64,000 nucleotides of DNA, from contig NZ_JAKZAM010000027.1 of the NCBI RefSeq assembly GCF_022538055.1, forward strand, positions 1-64,000. Reading direction: 5' to 3'. The position numbers and the translations under genes were made by a program. A model generated the notes under the pieces. The model saw nothing but the letters and a program-made list of their open reading frames with translations. It did no database searches and was not told the DNA's origin. The stretch's first letter is position 1, and the number at the start of each line of letters is the position of its first letter. Positions 35,386-43,374 of this stretch are shown here, in pieces. The stretch is from Cognataquiflexum nitidum. Its GTDB lineage: Bacteria > Bacteroidota > Bacteroidia > Cytophagales > Cyclobacteriaceae.

Positions 35386-35781
35386 ATGACTGATCCAATA
35401 GCTGATTATCTGACAAGATTGAGAAACGCCATCAAGGCGACTCATAGAATCGTTGAGATGCCTGCTTCTAACATAAAGAAGGAGATCACGAAGGTGCTTC
35501 ATGATAAAGGTTATATTCAAAACTATAAATTTGAAGAGAACGGCCCTCAAGGGGTTATCAAAATAGCTTTGAAATATAATCCTTCAACAAAGCAAAATGC
35601 CATCGTTAGCCTGAGTAGAGTTAGTAAGCCGGGTCTTAGAAAATATGTAAAACATGAAGATCTTCCAAGAGTCATCAATGGCCTGGGAATCGCTATCCTT
35701 TCTACTTCTAAGGGTGTAATGACCGATAAAGAAGCTCGCACTGAAGGTGTGGGAGGAGAAGTACTTTGCTACGTTTATTAA
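35386..35781 (+). CDS. rpsH: 30S ribosomal protein S8
   Basis: A 131-residue S8, a primary 16S rRNA binder. 'MTDPIADYLTRLRNAIKATH' and the C-terminal 'GVMTDKEARTEGVGGEVLCY' are typical. In E. coli S8 represses the spc operon; whether it does so here is not visible. It may have its own promoter. Confidence 0.99.
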   Translation: MTDPIADYLTRLRNAIKATHRIVEMPASNIKKEITKVLHDKGYIQNYKFEENGPQGVIKIALKYNPSTKQNAIVSLSRVSKPGLRKYVKHEDLPRVINGLGIAILSTSKGVMTDKEARTEGVGGEVLCYVY

Positions 35782-35790
35782 TATACCGTC

Positions 35791-36348
35791 ATGTCTAGAA
35801 TAGGTAAAAAACCAATAAATATACCAGCGGGTGTTACTGTAGACGTAACTGCAATCAATGCAGTTACTGTTAAAGGTCCCAAAGGTACTCTAAGTAGGGA
35901 TGTGAATCCCGACATTGCTGTGAAGGTTGAGGGTAAAGAAATTATCCTCGAAAGGCCCACAGATTCTAAAAGACATAAGTCTCTCCACGGACTTTATAGG
36001 TCTCTTATCAACAATATGGTAGTTGGCGTATCTGAAGGATACAAAAAGGACCTAGAACTTGTTGGGGTGGGTTATAAGGCGTCTAATCAAGGTCAAGTTT
36101 TAGAGCTTTCTCTTGGCTATTCACACAATATCTTTTTTGCGCTTCCTGAGTCCGTTTCCTTAAAAACTGAAACTCCCAAAGGAAAAAACCCACTAATTAC
36201 CTTAGAGGGTATAGATAAGGAACTTGTGGGGCAAATAGCTGCAAAAATCAAGTCCTTGCGTAAAGTTGAGCCTTATAAAGGTAAAGGTGTACGCTTTGTC
36301 GGTGAAATTGTTAGACGTAAGGCTGGTAAAACTGCCGGTAAAAAATAA
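35791..36348 (+). CDS. rplF: 50S ribosomal protein L6
   Basis: A 185-residue L6 at the factor-binding site. 'SRIGKKPINIPAGVTVDV' and the C-terminal 'KVEPYKGKGVRFVGEIVRRK' signatures are present. It lies 9 nt after rpsH and 5 nt before rplR. Confidence 0.99.
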   Translation: MSRIGKKPINIPAGVTVDVTAINAVTVKGPKGTLSRDVNPDIAVKVEGKEIILERPTDSKRHKSLHGLYRSLINNMVVGVSEGYKKDLELVGVGYKASNQGQVLELSLGYSHNIFFALPESVSLKTETPKGKNPLITLEGIDKELVGQIAAKIKSLRKVEPYKGKGVRFVGEIVRRKAGKTAGKK

Positions 36349-36353
36349 TTAAT

Positions 36354-36704
36354 ATGGCCTTTAATAAGAATTTGAGAAGACTTAGAATCAAGAAAAGTAT
36401 CAGGAGGAAAATCTCCGGTACTGATTCTAGACCTCGTTTGTCTGTATTCAAAAGTAATACTGGAATTTATGCCCAACTTGTGGATGACCTCAAAGGTCAT
36501 ACTCTCGCTCAGGCTTCTTCCAAAGAACTAGGTTCAGTAAAAAATGCAAATATTACCGTTTCCAAAGAAGTAGGTAAAAAACTTGCAGAAAGAGCTGTAG
36601 CCAACGGAGTCACTGATGTTGTTTTTGACAGAAGTGGTTACTTATATCATGGTAATGTTAAAGCTCTTGCTGATGGTGCGAGAGAAGGTGGCCTTAAATT
36701 TTAA
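36354..36704 (+). CDS. rplR: 50S ribosomal protein L18
   Basis: A 116-residue 5S rRNA-binding protein. 'RRLRIKKSIRRKISGTDSRP' is the basic N-terminal tail; 'DVVFDRSGYLYHGNVKALAD' is the conserved C-terminal part. It lies between rplF and rpsE. Confidence 0.98.
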   Translation: MAFNKNLRRLRIKKSIRRKISGTDSRPRLSVFKSNTGIYAQLVDDLKGHTLAQASSKELGSVKNANITVSKEVGKKLAERAVANGVTDVVFDRSGYLYHGNVKALADGAREGGLKF

Positions 36705-36712
36705 TAGATATT

Positions 36713-37231
36713 ATGTCTCAGGTAAAAAGAAAACCAATTAGGGCAACAGATACTGAATTAAAGGAGAAAGTTGTTGCTATCAACCGAGTTGCTAAAGTAG
36801 TAAAGGGTGGTAGGAGATTTTCGTTCTCTGCTATAGTTGTTGTAGGTGATGGTGCTGGTGTTGTAGGTTATGGATTAGGTAAAGCTAATGAAGTAACTGA
36901 CGCGATAACTAAAGGCATTGAAGATGCCAAGAAAAATCTTGTAAGAGTCCCAGTTTTGAAAGGTACTATCCCTCATGATCAGTTAGGTAAGTTTGGAGGA
37001 GGCTTTGTACTTATCAAACCTGCAGCGGCTGGTACAGGTGTAATTGCCGGTGGAGCGATGAGAGCAGTTTTGGAAAGTGCAGGTGTAACCGATGTATTGG
37101 CCAAATCTAAAGGCTCTTCCAATCCACACAACGTGGTGAAAGCTACGATTGATGCCTTGGTACAATTAAGAGATGCTATTGCTGTTTCCCAGCAAAGAGG
37201 AGTTAAAATGTCAAAAGTCTTTAACGGTTAA
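36713..37231 (+). CDS. rpsE: 30S ribosomal protein S5
   Basis: A 172-residue S5 involved in decoding fidelity. The dsRNA-binding-like N-terminal part 'VVKGGRRFSFSAIVVVGDG' and 'AGGAMRAVLESAGVTDVLAK' are diagnostic. rpmD starts 5 nt later. Confidence 0.99.
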   Translation: MSQVKRKPIRATDTELKEKVVAINRVAKVVKGGRRFSFSAIVVVGDGAGVVGYGLGKANEVTDAITKGIEDAKKNLVRVPVLKGTIPHDQLGKFGGGFVLIKPAAAGTGVIAGGAMRAVLESAGVTDVLAKSKGSSNPHNVVKATIDALVQLRDAIAVSQQRGVKMSKVFNG

Positions 37232-37236
37232 TCAAG

Positions 37237-37416
37237 ATGGGGAAAATTAAAATAACTCAGGTAAAAAGTACCATAAAAAGACCAAAAGATCAAAAAGCTA
37301 CAATTGTTGCCCTAGGTCTTGGTAAAATTAACAAGGCGGTGGAGATTGAAAACAATCCTGCAATAGCCGGTATGGTAAGAAAAGTTAGTCACCTTGTTAA
37401 AGTAGAGGAAGCTTAA
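37237..37416 (+). CDS. rpmD: 50S ribosomal protein L30
   Basis: A 59-residue L30: MGKIKITQVKSTIKRPKDQK at the N-terminus, then 'ATIVALGLGKINKAVEIE' and a C-terminal 'MVRKVSHLVKVEEA'. It fills the rpsE-rplO gap exactly (5 nt after rpsE, 2 nt before rplO), the conserved spc order. Confidence 0.98.
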   Translation: MGKIKITQVKSTIKRPKDQKATIVALGLGKINKAVEIENNPAIAGMVRKVSHLVKVEEA

Positions 37417-37418
37417 TT

Positions 37419-37865
37419 ATGAAACTACATACATTAAAACCTGCAGAAGGTTCGGTTAAATCAAGCAAAAGAATTGGTAGAGGAACTGGTTCGGGAAGAG
37501 GCGGGACTTCTACTAGGGGTCATAAAGGTGCGAAATCCAGATCAGGTTATAAGTCCAAACTCGGATTTGAAGGTGGACAGATGCCTTTACAGAGAAGGGT
37601 TCCTAAGTTTGGTTTTAAGAGCCTCAATACCACAGTTCATAAGCCTATCAACCTAGACGCTTTGCAAACTTTAGCAAGTGAGTTTAATTTAGATACCATT
37701 TCATTCGATACTTTGGTCGAACATGGCTTAGTTTCTAAAAAAGATGTTGTAAAAGTGTTGGGTAGAGGCGAACTTACAGCCAAATTAAATGTAAGTGCAC
37801 ACTTATTCTCTGCTTCTGCTGTAGAAGCTATTGAAAAAGTAGGCGGAACAGTAAACAAGCTTTAA
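37419..37865 (+). CDS. rplO: 50S ribosomal protein L15
   Basis: A 148-residue L15. The Gly/Arg-rich N-terminal region 'RIGRGTGSGRGGTSTRGHKG' and 'GFEGGQMPLQRRVPKFGFKS' are hallmarks. It is followed 4 nt later by secY, the conserved junction of the spc cluster. Confidence 0.99.
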   Translation: MKLHTLKPAEGSVKSSKRIGRGTGSGRGGTSTRGHKGAKSRSGYKSKLGFEGGQMPLQRRVPKFGFKSLNTTVHKPINLDALQTLASEFNLDTISFDTLVEHGLVSKKDVVKVLGRGELTAKLNVSAHLFSASAVEAIEKVGGTVNKL

Positions 37866-37869
37866 ATAA

Positions 37870-39192
37870 ATGAAAAAGTTTATCTCAACAGTTAAGAATA
37901 TCTTTTCTATTGAAGATCTTAGGATCCGTATATTAAATACAATAGGTTTTCTTGTTGTTTTTAGATTAGGTTCCTTTATAGTATTGCCAGGCGTAGATCC
38001 TTCTAAGCTTGGTGATGCCCCTGAAGGTATTTTTGGTTTGATAGATACATTCCTAGGTGGAGCATTCAGCAATGCCTCCATATTTGGTCTTGGTATCATG
38101 CCATATATCTCCGCTTCAATTGTGCTACAGTTATTGACTGTTGGAGTTCCGTATTTCCAAAAACTTCAAAAAGAGGGAGAATCCGGTAGAAAGAGAATCA
38201 ATCAGTTCACTAGGGTTCTTACAATATTGATTACCATTGCTCAAGGTGTGGGTTATATTACTGCCACCATTCTCCCAACAGGAGCAGTTATGGTAGGCAC
38301 TACCCTCTTTATGTTTAGTTCTCTTGTGCTTCTTACTGCCGGTACGATGTTTTGTATGTGGCTAGGTGAGAAAATTACAGAGAAAGGGATCGGAAATGGT
38401 ATTTCAATGCTGATTATGATCGGCATCATTTCTAGATTTCCGGGTGCCATTATTGCTGAAGTACTCTCTAAGGGAACCTCCGGAATGTTACTGTTACTAA
38501 TTGAAGCTGCAGTACTATTCTTTGTGGTTCTCGGGGTTGTAGCAATGACTGAGGCGACTAGGAGAATACCTGTGCAGTATGCAAAACAGGTTGTCGGTGG
38601 TAAAGTTTATGGCGGTCAAAGACAGTATATTCCTATTAAGGTAAATGCATCAGGTGTAATGCCGATTATCTTTGCGCAATCATTGATGTTTTTACCTGCT
38701 CTAATTGCTCAAATATGGTCTTCTGAGAGTGACATCGCCAATTATATTGGAAGTACATTCAGTGATTTCACATCCTGGCAGTATAACTTGGTTTTTGCTA
38801 CAATGATCATTCTTTTCACGTTCTTCTACACTGCCATTACGGTTAATCCTGAGCAGATTGCTGAAGACTTGAAAAGGAATGGGGGATTTGTACCGGGAAT
38901 CAAACCTGGTGCTCCAACTTCAGACTTCATTGACAATATCATATCAAGAATAACGCTCCCGGGTTCCATCTTACTTTCTTTGATTGCAATCTTACCTGCC
39001 TTTGCAATCATTGCAGGCGTAGGAGGAGAGTTCGCCCAGTTCTATGGAGGGACTTCTCTATTGATCATGGTCGGTGTAATCATGGACACTTTGAGACAAA
39101 TTGAAAGTTATTTGTTGATGAGGCACTACGAGGGAATGATGAAGAGTGGAAACATGAAAAATAACCCTACTAATTACGCTGCCGCAGTATGA
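37870..39192 (+). CDS. secY: Preprotein translocase subunit SecY
   Basis: A 440-residue, ten-helix pore protein of the SecYEG translocon. Typical segments: 'FRLGSFIVLPGVDPSKL', 'GIMPYISASIVLQLLTVGVP', 'GIGNGISMLIMIGIISRFPG' and 'NPEQIAEDLKRNGGFVPGI' in the cytoplasmic loop before helix 9. The last 4 nt (ATGA) overlap the start of map, so the two are probably translationally coupled. Confidence 0.99.
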   Translation: MKKFISTVKNIFSIEDLRIRILNTIGFLVVFRLGSFIVLPGVDPSKLGDAPEGIFGLIDTFLGGAFSNASIFGLGIMPYISASIVLQLLTVGVPYFQKLQKEGESGRKRINQFTRVLTILITIAQGVGYITATILPTGAVMVGTTLFMFSSLVLLTAGTMFCMWLGEKITEKGIGNGISMLIMIGIISRFPGAIIAEVLSKGTSGMLLLLIEAAVLFFVVLGVVAMTEATRRIPVQYAKQVVGGKVYGGQRQYIPIKVNASGVMPIIFAQSLMFLPALIAQIWSSESDIANYIGSTFSDFTSWQYNLVFATMIILFTFFYTAITVNPEQIAEDLKRNGGFVPGIKPGAPTSDFIDNIISRITLPGSILLSLIAILPAFAIIAGVGGEFAQFYGGTSLLIMVGVIMDTLRQIESYLLMRHYEGMMKSGNMKNNPTNYAAAV

Positions 39193-39962
39193 TTCATTAC
39201 AAAACTTCCGAGGAAGTTCAAATAATCAAACAAGGTGCTCAAATTTTAGGAAAGGCTCACGGAGAAGTGGCCAAACATATTAAAGAAGGGGTAAAGACCT
39301 CTTTTCTTGACAAAATAGCAGAGGAGTACATTCGCGATAACAACGGTGTCCCTTCCTTTAAAGGCTACAATGGTTTTCCATCGTCCCTTTGTATTTCAGT
39401 AAATGAAGTCGTGGTTCATGGTTTTCCAAATAGTTATATTTTGAAAGATGGCGATATAATCTCAGTAGATTGTGGAGTCTTTCACCAAGGTTTTCATAGC
39501 GATAGCGCTTATACTTACCCTGTCGGTGAAGTTTCTCCCCAAGTATTGTCATTGCTCAAAGCAACAAAGGATTCTCTTTATTTAGGTATTGAAAAAGCCG
39601 TATTTGGTAACCGAATTGGTGATATAGGTTTTACAATTCAAAAGTTTGTAGAAGCCAAAGGTTATACAGTTGTCAGAGAATTGGTTGGTCATGGGATAGG
39701 AAAAAATCTCCATGAATCACCTGAAGTTCCAAACTACGGGAAGAGAGGGAGTGGTCCTCTTCTTAAGTCGGGTATGGTTTTAGCAATTGAACCAATGGTA
39801 AATTTGGGTACGAGAAATATTGTTCAAGAAAGAGATGGTTGGACTATCAGAACAGCAGATAGGAAGCAGTCTGCGCATTACGAGCATACTGTAGCGATAT
39901 TTGAGGATAGAACCGAAATTTTGACTACGCATCATTATATAGAAGAAAATTTCAAATTCTAA
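39189..39962 (+). CDS. map: Methionine aminopeptidase, type I
   Basis: A 257-residue enzyme that removes initiator Met from nascent proteins. Metal ligands can be read: two Asp in 'VDCGVFHQGFHSDSAYT', His in 'VGHGIGKNLHESPEVPNYG', Glu in 'AIEPMV' and the last Glu near 'YEHTVAIFED'. No N-terminal zinc-finger extension is present. The ATG overlaps the secY stop, and infA begins 2 nt after its own stop. Confidence 0.98.
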   Translation: MIHYKTSEEVQIIKQGAQILGKAHGEVAKHIKEGVKTSFLDKIAEEYIRDNNGVPSFKGYNGFPSSLCISVNEVVVHGFPNSYILKDGDIISVDCGVFHQGFHSDSAYTYPVGEVSPQVLSLLKATKDSLYLGIEKAVFGNRIGDIGFTIQKFVEAKGYTVVRELVGHGIGKNLHESPEVPNYGKRGSGPLLKSGMVLAIEPMVNLGTRNIVQERDGWTIRTADRKQSAHYEHTVAIFEDRTEILTTHHYIEENFKF

Positions 39963-39964
39963 GT

Positions 39965-40183
39965 ATGGCTAAACAGACATCGATAGAGCAAGATGGTACA
40001 ATAGTAGAGGCATTGTCTAACGCAATGTTTAAGGTTGAGCTTGAAAATGGGCATCAATTGATTGCGCATATTTCAGGTAAAATGAGAATGAATTATATCA
40101 AGATACTTCCGGGTGACAAAGTTAAGTTAGAACTTTCTCCGTATGATCTTTCAAAAGGTAGAATCGTTTACAGATACAAATAA
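39965..40183 (+). CDS. infA: Translation initiation factor IF-1
   Basis: A 72-residue OB-fold factor that blocks the A site during initiation. 'QDGTIVEALSNAMFKVELEN' and 'HISGKMRMNYIKILPGDKV' match IF-1. It is set between map and rpmJ, a conserved arrangement. Confidence 0.99.
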   Translation: MAKQTSIEQDGTIVEALSNAMFKVELENGHQLIAHISGKMRMNYIKILPGDKVKLELSPYDLSKGRIVYRYK

Positions 40184-40189
40184 AATGTC

Positions 40190-40306
40190 ATGAAAGTAAA
40201 GGCATCAATCAAAAAAAGAAGCGTTGATTGTAAGGTTATCAGGAGAAATGGAAAACTTTACGTTATCAACAAGAAGAATCCTAAGTTTAAACAAAGACAA
40301 GGTTAA
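40190..40306 (+). CDS. rpmJ: 50S ribosomal protein L36
   Basis: A 38-residue L36 (MKVKASIKKRSVDCKVIRRN, ending NPKFKQRQG). Of the four zinc ligands of the classical form only Cys14 remains: the positions of Cys11, Cys27 and His33 hold Ser, Asn and a non-His residue, so this is a zinc-independent type. It lies 6 nt after infA and 5 nt before rpsM. Confidence 0.97.
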   Translation: MKVKASIKKRSVDCKVIRRNGKLYVINKKNPKFKQRQG

Positions 40307-40311
40307 TCATT

Positions 40312-40689
40312 ATGGCAAGAATTGCAGGTGTTGACATACCAGACAACAAGCGCGGTGAGATCGGCTTGACCTACATCTTCGGAATCGGTAGGAGTTCAGC
40401 GAGATCAATCCTGAACAAAGCGGGAATTTCTTTCGATAAGAAAGCAGGTGAGTGGGATGATGATGAATCTACCGCTATCAGAACTATCATAGCCGAGGAA
40501 TTCAGAACCGAAGGTGCACTGAAGTCTGAGATCCAATTGAATATTAAGAGATTGATGGATATTGGATGTTATAGAGGTTTGAGACATAGAAAGGGTCTTC
40601 CTGTCCGTGGTCAAAAAACCAAAAATAACGCTAGAACAAGAAAAGGTAAGAGAAAGACTGTTGCTAACAAGAAAAAGGCAACTAAATAA
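40312..40689 (+). CDS. rpsM: 30S ribosomal protein S13
   Basis: A 125-residue S13 in the head, touching P-site tRNA and the L5 bridge. 'MARIAGVDIPDNKRGEIGLT' and 'CYRGLRHRKGLPVRGQKTKN' are diagnostic, with a basic C-terminal tail. It heads the rpsM-rpsK-rpsD-rpoA-rplQ (alpha) group. Confidence 0.99.
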   Translation: MARIAGVDIPDNKRGEIGLTYIFGIGRSSARSILNKAGISFDKKAGEWDDDESTAIRTIIAEEFRTEGALKSEIQLNIKRLMDIGCYRGLRHRKGLPVRGQKTKNNARTRKGKRKTVANKKKATK

Positions 40690-40704
40690 ATCTTGAATTA
40701 GATT

Positions 40705-41103
40705 ATGGCTCAGAAAAGAAACGATAAAGCTAAAGGTAAAAAAAGAGTAGTTAAAGTAGAGGCTGTTGGGCAAGTCCACATTAAAGCTTCATTTAACAAT
40801 ATCATCATCTCTATTACCAATAATTCTGGTCAAGTGATCTCTTGGGCTTCTGCCGGTAAAATGGGATTCAGAGGCTCCAAAAAGAACACTCCTTATGCTG
40901 CACAAATGGCCGCTCAAAACTGCGGACAAGTGGCTTATGACTTGGGATTGAGAAAAATTGAGGTTTTTGTAAAAGGACCTGGCGCAGGACGTGAGTCTGC
41001 TATCAGAACATTACAAAATGTAGGACTTGACGTAACCACCATCGTGGATGTGACCCCACTTCCGCATAATGGATGTCGCCCTCCAAAACGTAGAAGAGTA
41101 TAA
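40705..41103 (+). CDS. rpsK: 30S ribosomal protein S11
   Basis: A 132-residue platform protein. 'GQVHIKASFNNIIISITN' and 'VTPLPHNGCRPPKRRRV' at the C-terminus are the S11 signatures. It lies 15 nt after rpsM. Confidence 0.99.
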   Translation: MAQKRNDKAKGKKRVVKVEAVGQVHIKASFNNIIISITNNSGQVISWASAGKMGFRGSKKNTPYAAQMAAQNCGQVAYDLGLRKIEVFVKGPGAGRESAIRTLQNVGLDVTTIVDVTPLPHNGCRPPKRRRV

Positions 41104-41123
41104 TTTCTTAAAGAAGATATATA

Positions 41124-41726
41124 ATGGCAAGATATACAGGTCCAAAGGCAAAAATCGCCAGAAGATTCGGAGAGGCTATCGAAGGATACAGCAAAGCTCT
41201 TCAAAAGAAAAATTACCCTCCCGGAATGCACGGAAGAGGTAGAAGGAAAAAACAGTCTGAATATGCTATTCAGCTTGCTGAGAAGCAGAAGGCAAAATAC
41301 ATCTATGGTGTATTAGAAAGACAGTTTGCTAAAATGTTTGATATTGCATCTAGAAAACAAGGGATTACAGGTGAAAACCTTCTTCAGTTGCTGGAATCAA
41401 GATTGGACAATACAGTTTATAGATTAGGTATTTCCCCTACAAGAAGAGGCGCAAGGCAACTTGTATCCCACAAACATATTCTCGTAAACGGTGAACTAGT
41501 CAATATTCCATCTTATACCTTGAAGCCTGGTGATGTTGTTTCTGTAAGAGAGAGATCAAAATCTCTTGAGGCAATCACCAATAGCCTTGCAGGTAAAAGT
41601 ACTCGTTATTCATGGTTAGAGTGGGATAACACCTCTTTAGCAGGTAAGTTTGTATCGATTCCAAGTAGAGATGATATTCCTGAGAATATCAAGGAACAGT
41701 TGATCGTCGAACTTTACTCTAAATAA
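41124..41726 (+). CDS. rpsD: 30S ribosomal protein S4
   Basis: A 200-residue assembly-initiator protein. Its S4 RNA-binding domain is seen in 'RLDNTVYRLGISPTRRGARQ' and 'LVSHKHILVNGELVNIPSY'. It lacks the N-terminal Cys cluster of the zinc-binding form. In E. coli S4 represses the alpha operon. Confidence 0.99.
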   Translation: MARYTGPKAKIARRFGEAIEGYSKALQKKNYPPGMHGRGRRKKQSEYAIQLAEKQKAKYIYGVLERQFAKMFDIASRKQGITGENLLQLLESRLDNTVYRLGISPTRRGARQLVSHKHILVNGELVNIPSYTLKPGDVVSVRERSKSLEAITNSLAGKSTRYSWLEWDNTSLAGKFVSIPSRDDIPENIKEQLIVELYSK

Positions 41727-41756
41727 TTACTTTCAGACTTAAACAGAACTATTGAT

Positions 41757-42746
41757 ATGTCCATATTAGCATTTCAAATGCCCGAGAAAGTGGTAATGGA
41801 AAAAGCCGATGATTTTCACGGTCTATTCACCTTTAAGCCTCTTGAAAAGGGCTACGGGGTCACCATCGGTAATGCCTTGAGGAGAATACTTTTATCCTCA
41901 TTGGAAGGTTATGCGATCACTTCTGTGAAGCTTCCTGGGGTAGTACATGAGTTTTCTACAATCGAGGGCGTTGTTGAAGATGTGACTGATATCATTCTGA
42001 ACCTCAAACAAGTTAGATTTAAAAAAGTCCATGATTCAATTGATGGAAAAATAACAGTTGAGGTTAAAAATCAGCCTGTTTTCACTGCCGGAGATATCGC
42101 CAAATTCACTTCTTCATTTGAAGTTTTGAATCCTGAGTTGATAATCTGCCATCTTGACGACACCAAAAGTTTTGAAATTGAACTGACAGTAGAAAAAGGC
42201 AGGGGATATCTTCCTGCCGAAGAATCCAAACCAAAAGAGCAGATTTTTGGTGTAATTCCAATCGATGCCATTTTCACTCCTATTAAAAATGTGAAATACA
42301 GCGTGGAGAATACTAGGGTTGAACAAAAGACTGACTTTGAAAAGTTAATCTTGGAGGTTACAACAGATGGTTCTATTCACCCTGAGAAAGCGTTGCAGGA
42401 ATCAGCCAAAATTTTGATCCAGCATTTCATGTTGTTTTCAGACCAGACCATGGTATTGGATTCTACAGGAGTGTCTGAACCTGAACCAATCGACGAAGAA
42501 TTCTTGCACATGAGAAAACTACTTAAGACTCCATTGAGTGATTTGGATCTTTCCGTAAGGGCTTTCAACTGTCTTAAGGCAGCAGATGTGAGAACGCTTG
42601 GAGACCTTGCCAAATTGGAAATTTCAGATATGATGAAATTTAGAAATTTCGGTAAAAAATCCCTAGCTGAATTGGAGCAATTGATTCAGGAAAAAAGCCT
42701 GACCTTTGGAATGGATTTGTCTAAGTATAAACTTGATGAAGAATAA
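41757..42746 (+). CDS. rpoA: DNA-directed RNA polymerase subunit alpha
   Basis: A 329-residue alpha subunit. The N-terminal dimerisation domain reads 'FTFKPLEKGYGVTIGNALRR' then 'ILLSSLEGYAITSVKLPGV'; the C-terminal domain (about 255-320) reads 'LSVRAFNCLKAADVRTLGDL' and 'FRNFGKKSLAELEQLI'. Location between rpsD and rplQ is standard. Confidence 0.99.
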   Translation: MSILAFQMPEKVVMEKADDFHGLFTFKPLEKGYGVTIGNALRRILLSSLEGYAITSVKLPGVVHEFSTIEGVVEDVTDIILNLKQVRFKKVHDSIDGKITVEVKNQPVFTAGDIAKFTSSFEVLNPELIICHLDDTKSFEIELTVEKGRGYLPAEESKPKEQIFGVIPIDAIFTPIKNVKYSVENTRVEQKTDFEKLILEVTTDGSIHPEKALQESAKILIQHFMLFSDQTMVLDSTGVSEPEPIDEEFLHMRKLLKTPLSDLDLSVRAFNCLKAADVRTLGDLAKLEISDMMKFRNFGKKSLAELEQLIQEKSLTFGMDLSKYKLDEE

Positions 42747-42752
42747 TTTAAA

Positions 42753-43247
42753 ATGAGACACGGTAAGAAATTCAACCACCTTGGCAGGACAGCCAGTCAT
42801 AGGAAAGCAATGCTTTCTAACATGGCAACTTCCCTGATTCTTCATAAGCGTATTTCTACGACGCTTGCCAAGGCAAAGGAGCTAAGAAAATATGTAGAGC
42901 CTCTGATTACCAGAGCCAAAGAAGATACAACTCACAATAGAAGGATAGTATTCTCTTACCTTCAAAACAAAGAAGGAATCAAAGCCTTGTTTGGCGATGT
43001 GGTTGAGAAAGTCGGAACAAGAACAGGTGGTTACACTAGAATCATCAAAACAAACTTCAGGCTTGGTGATAATGCAGAAATGTGTATCATCGAATTGGTA
43101 GATTTCAATGAATTGATGTTGAAAGACGCCCAGCCAGCTAAAAAGACTACAAGAAGAAGCAGAAGAAGTGCTCCTAAAGCTACTGATTCCGCAGATGCTC
43201 CTGCTGCAAAAGCTGAAGAAAATAAAGAAGAAAACACTGGTGAGTAA
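42753..43247 (+). CDS. rplQ: 50S ribosomal protein L17 with C-terminal extension
   Basis: A 164-residue L17. The core (1-120) reads 'MRHGKKFNHLGRTASHRKAM' and ends near 'IIELVDFNE'. About 40 extra residues follow, first basic ('KKTTRRSRRSAPKA') and then Ala/Glu-rich, a low-complexity tail not found in the E. coli protein. A terminator follows and closes the ribosomal cluster. Confidence 0.98.
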   Translation: MRHGKKFNHLGRTASHRKAMLSNMATSLILHKRISTTLAKAKELRKYVEPLITRAKEDTTHNRRIVFSYLQNKEGIKALFGDVVEKVGTRTGGYTRIIKTNFRLGDNAEMCIIELVDFNELMLKDAQPAKKTTRRSRRSAPKATDSADAPAAKAEENKEENTGE

Positions 43248-43271
43248 TTCATGTCAGTTGATTCTAAATAT

Positions 43272-43305
43272 AAAGGGATTGGACTTTGGTTCAATCCCTT
43301 TTTTT
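43272..43305 (+). terminator. Terminator after rplQ
   Basis: AAAGGGATTG (43272-43281) pairs with CAATCCCTTT (43292-43301), extended inward by three more pairs to a TTTG loop and followed by a T run. Confidence 0.9.
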
Positions 43306-43347
43306 ATTTCCGAATCAAATTACCAAGGCTAATACTCCAAAAATTCT

Positions 43348-43355
43348 TAACTTTG
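43348..43355 (+). promoter_or_regulatory. -7 element for carA-eno
   Basis: TAACTTTG matches the Bacteroidota -7 consensus 19 nt before the carA start. No TTTG stands at the expected upstream position, so the promoter may be weak or activated. Confidence 0.5.
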
Positions 43356-43374
43356 GCAAGTCCAAAAAATAACG

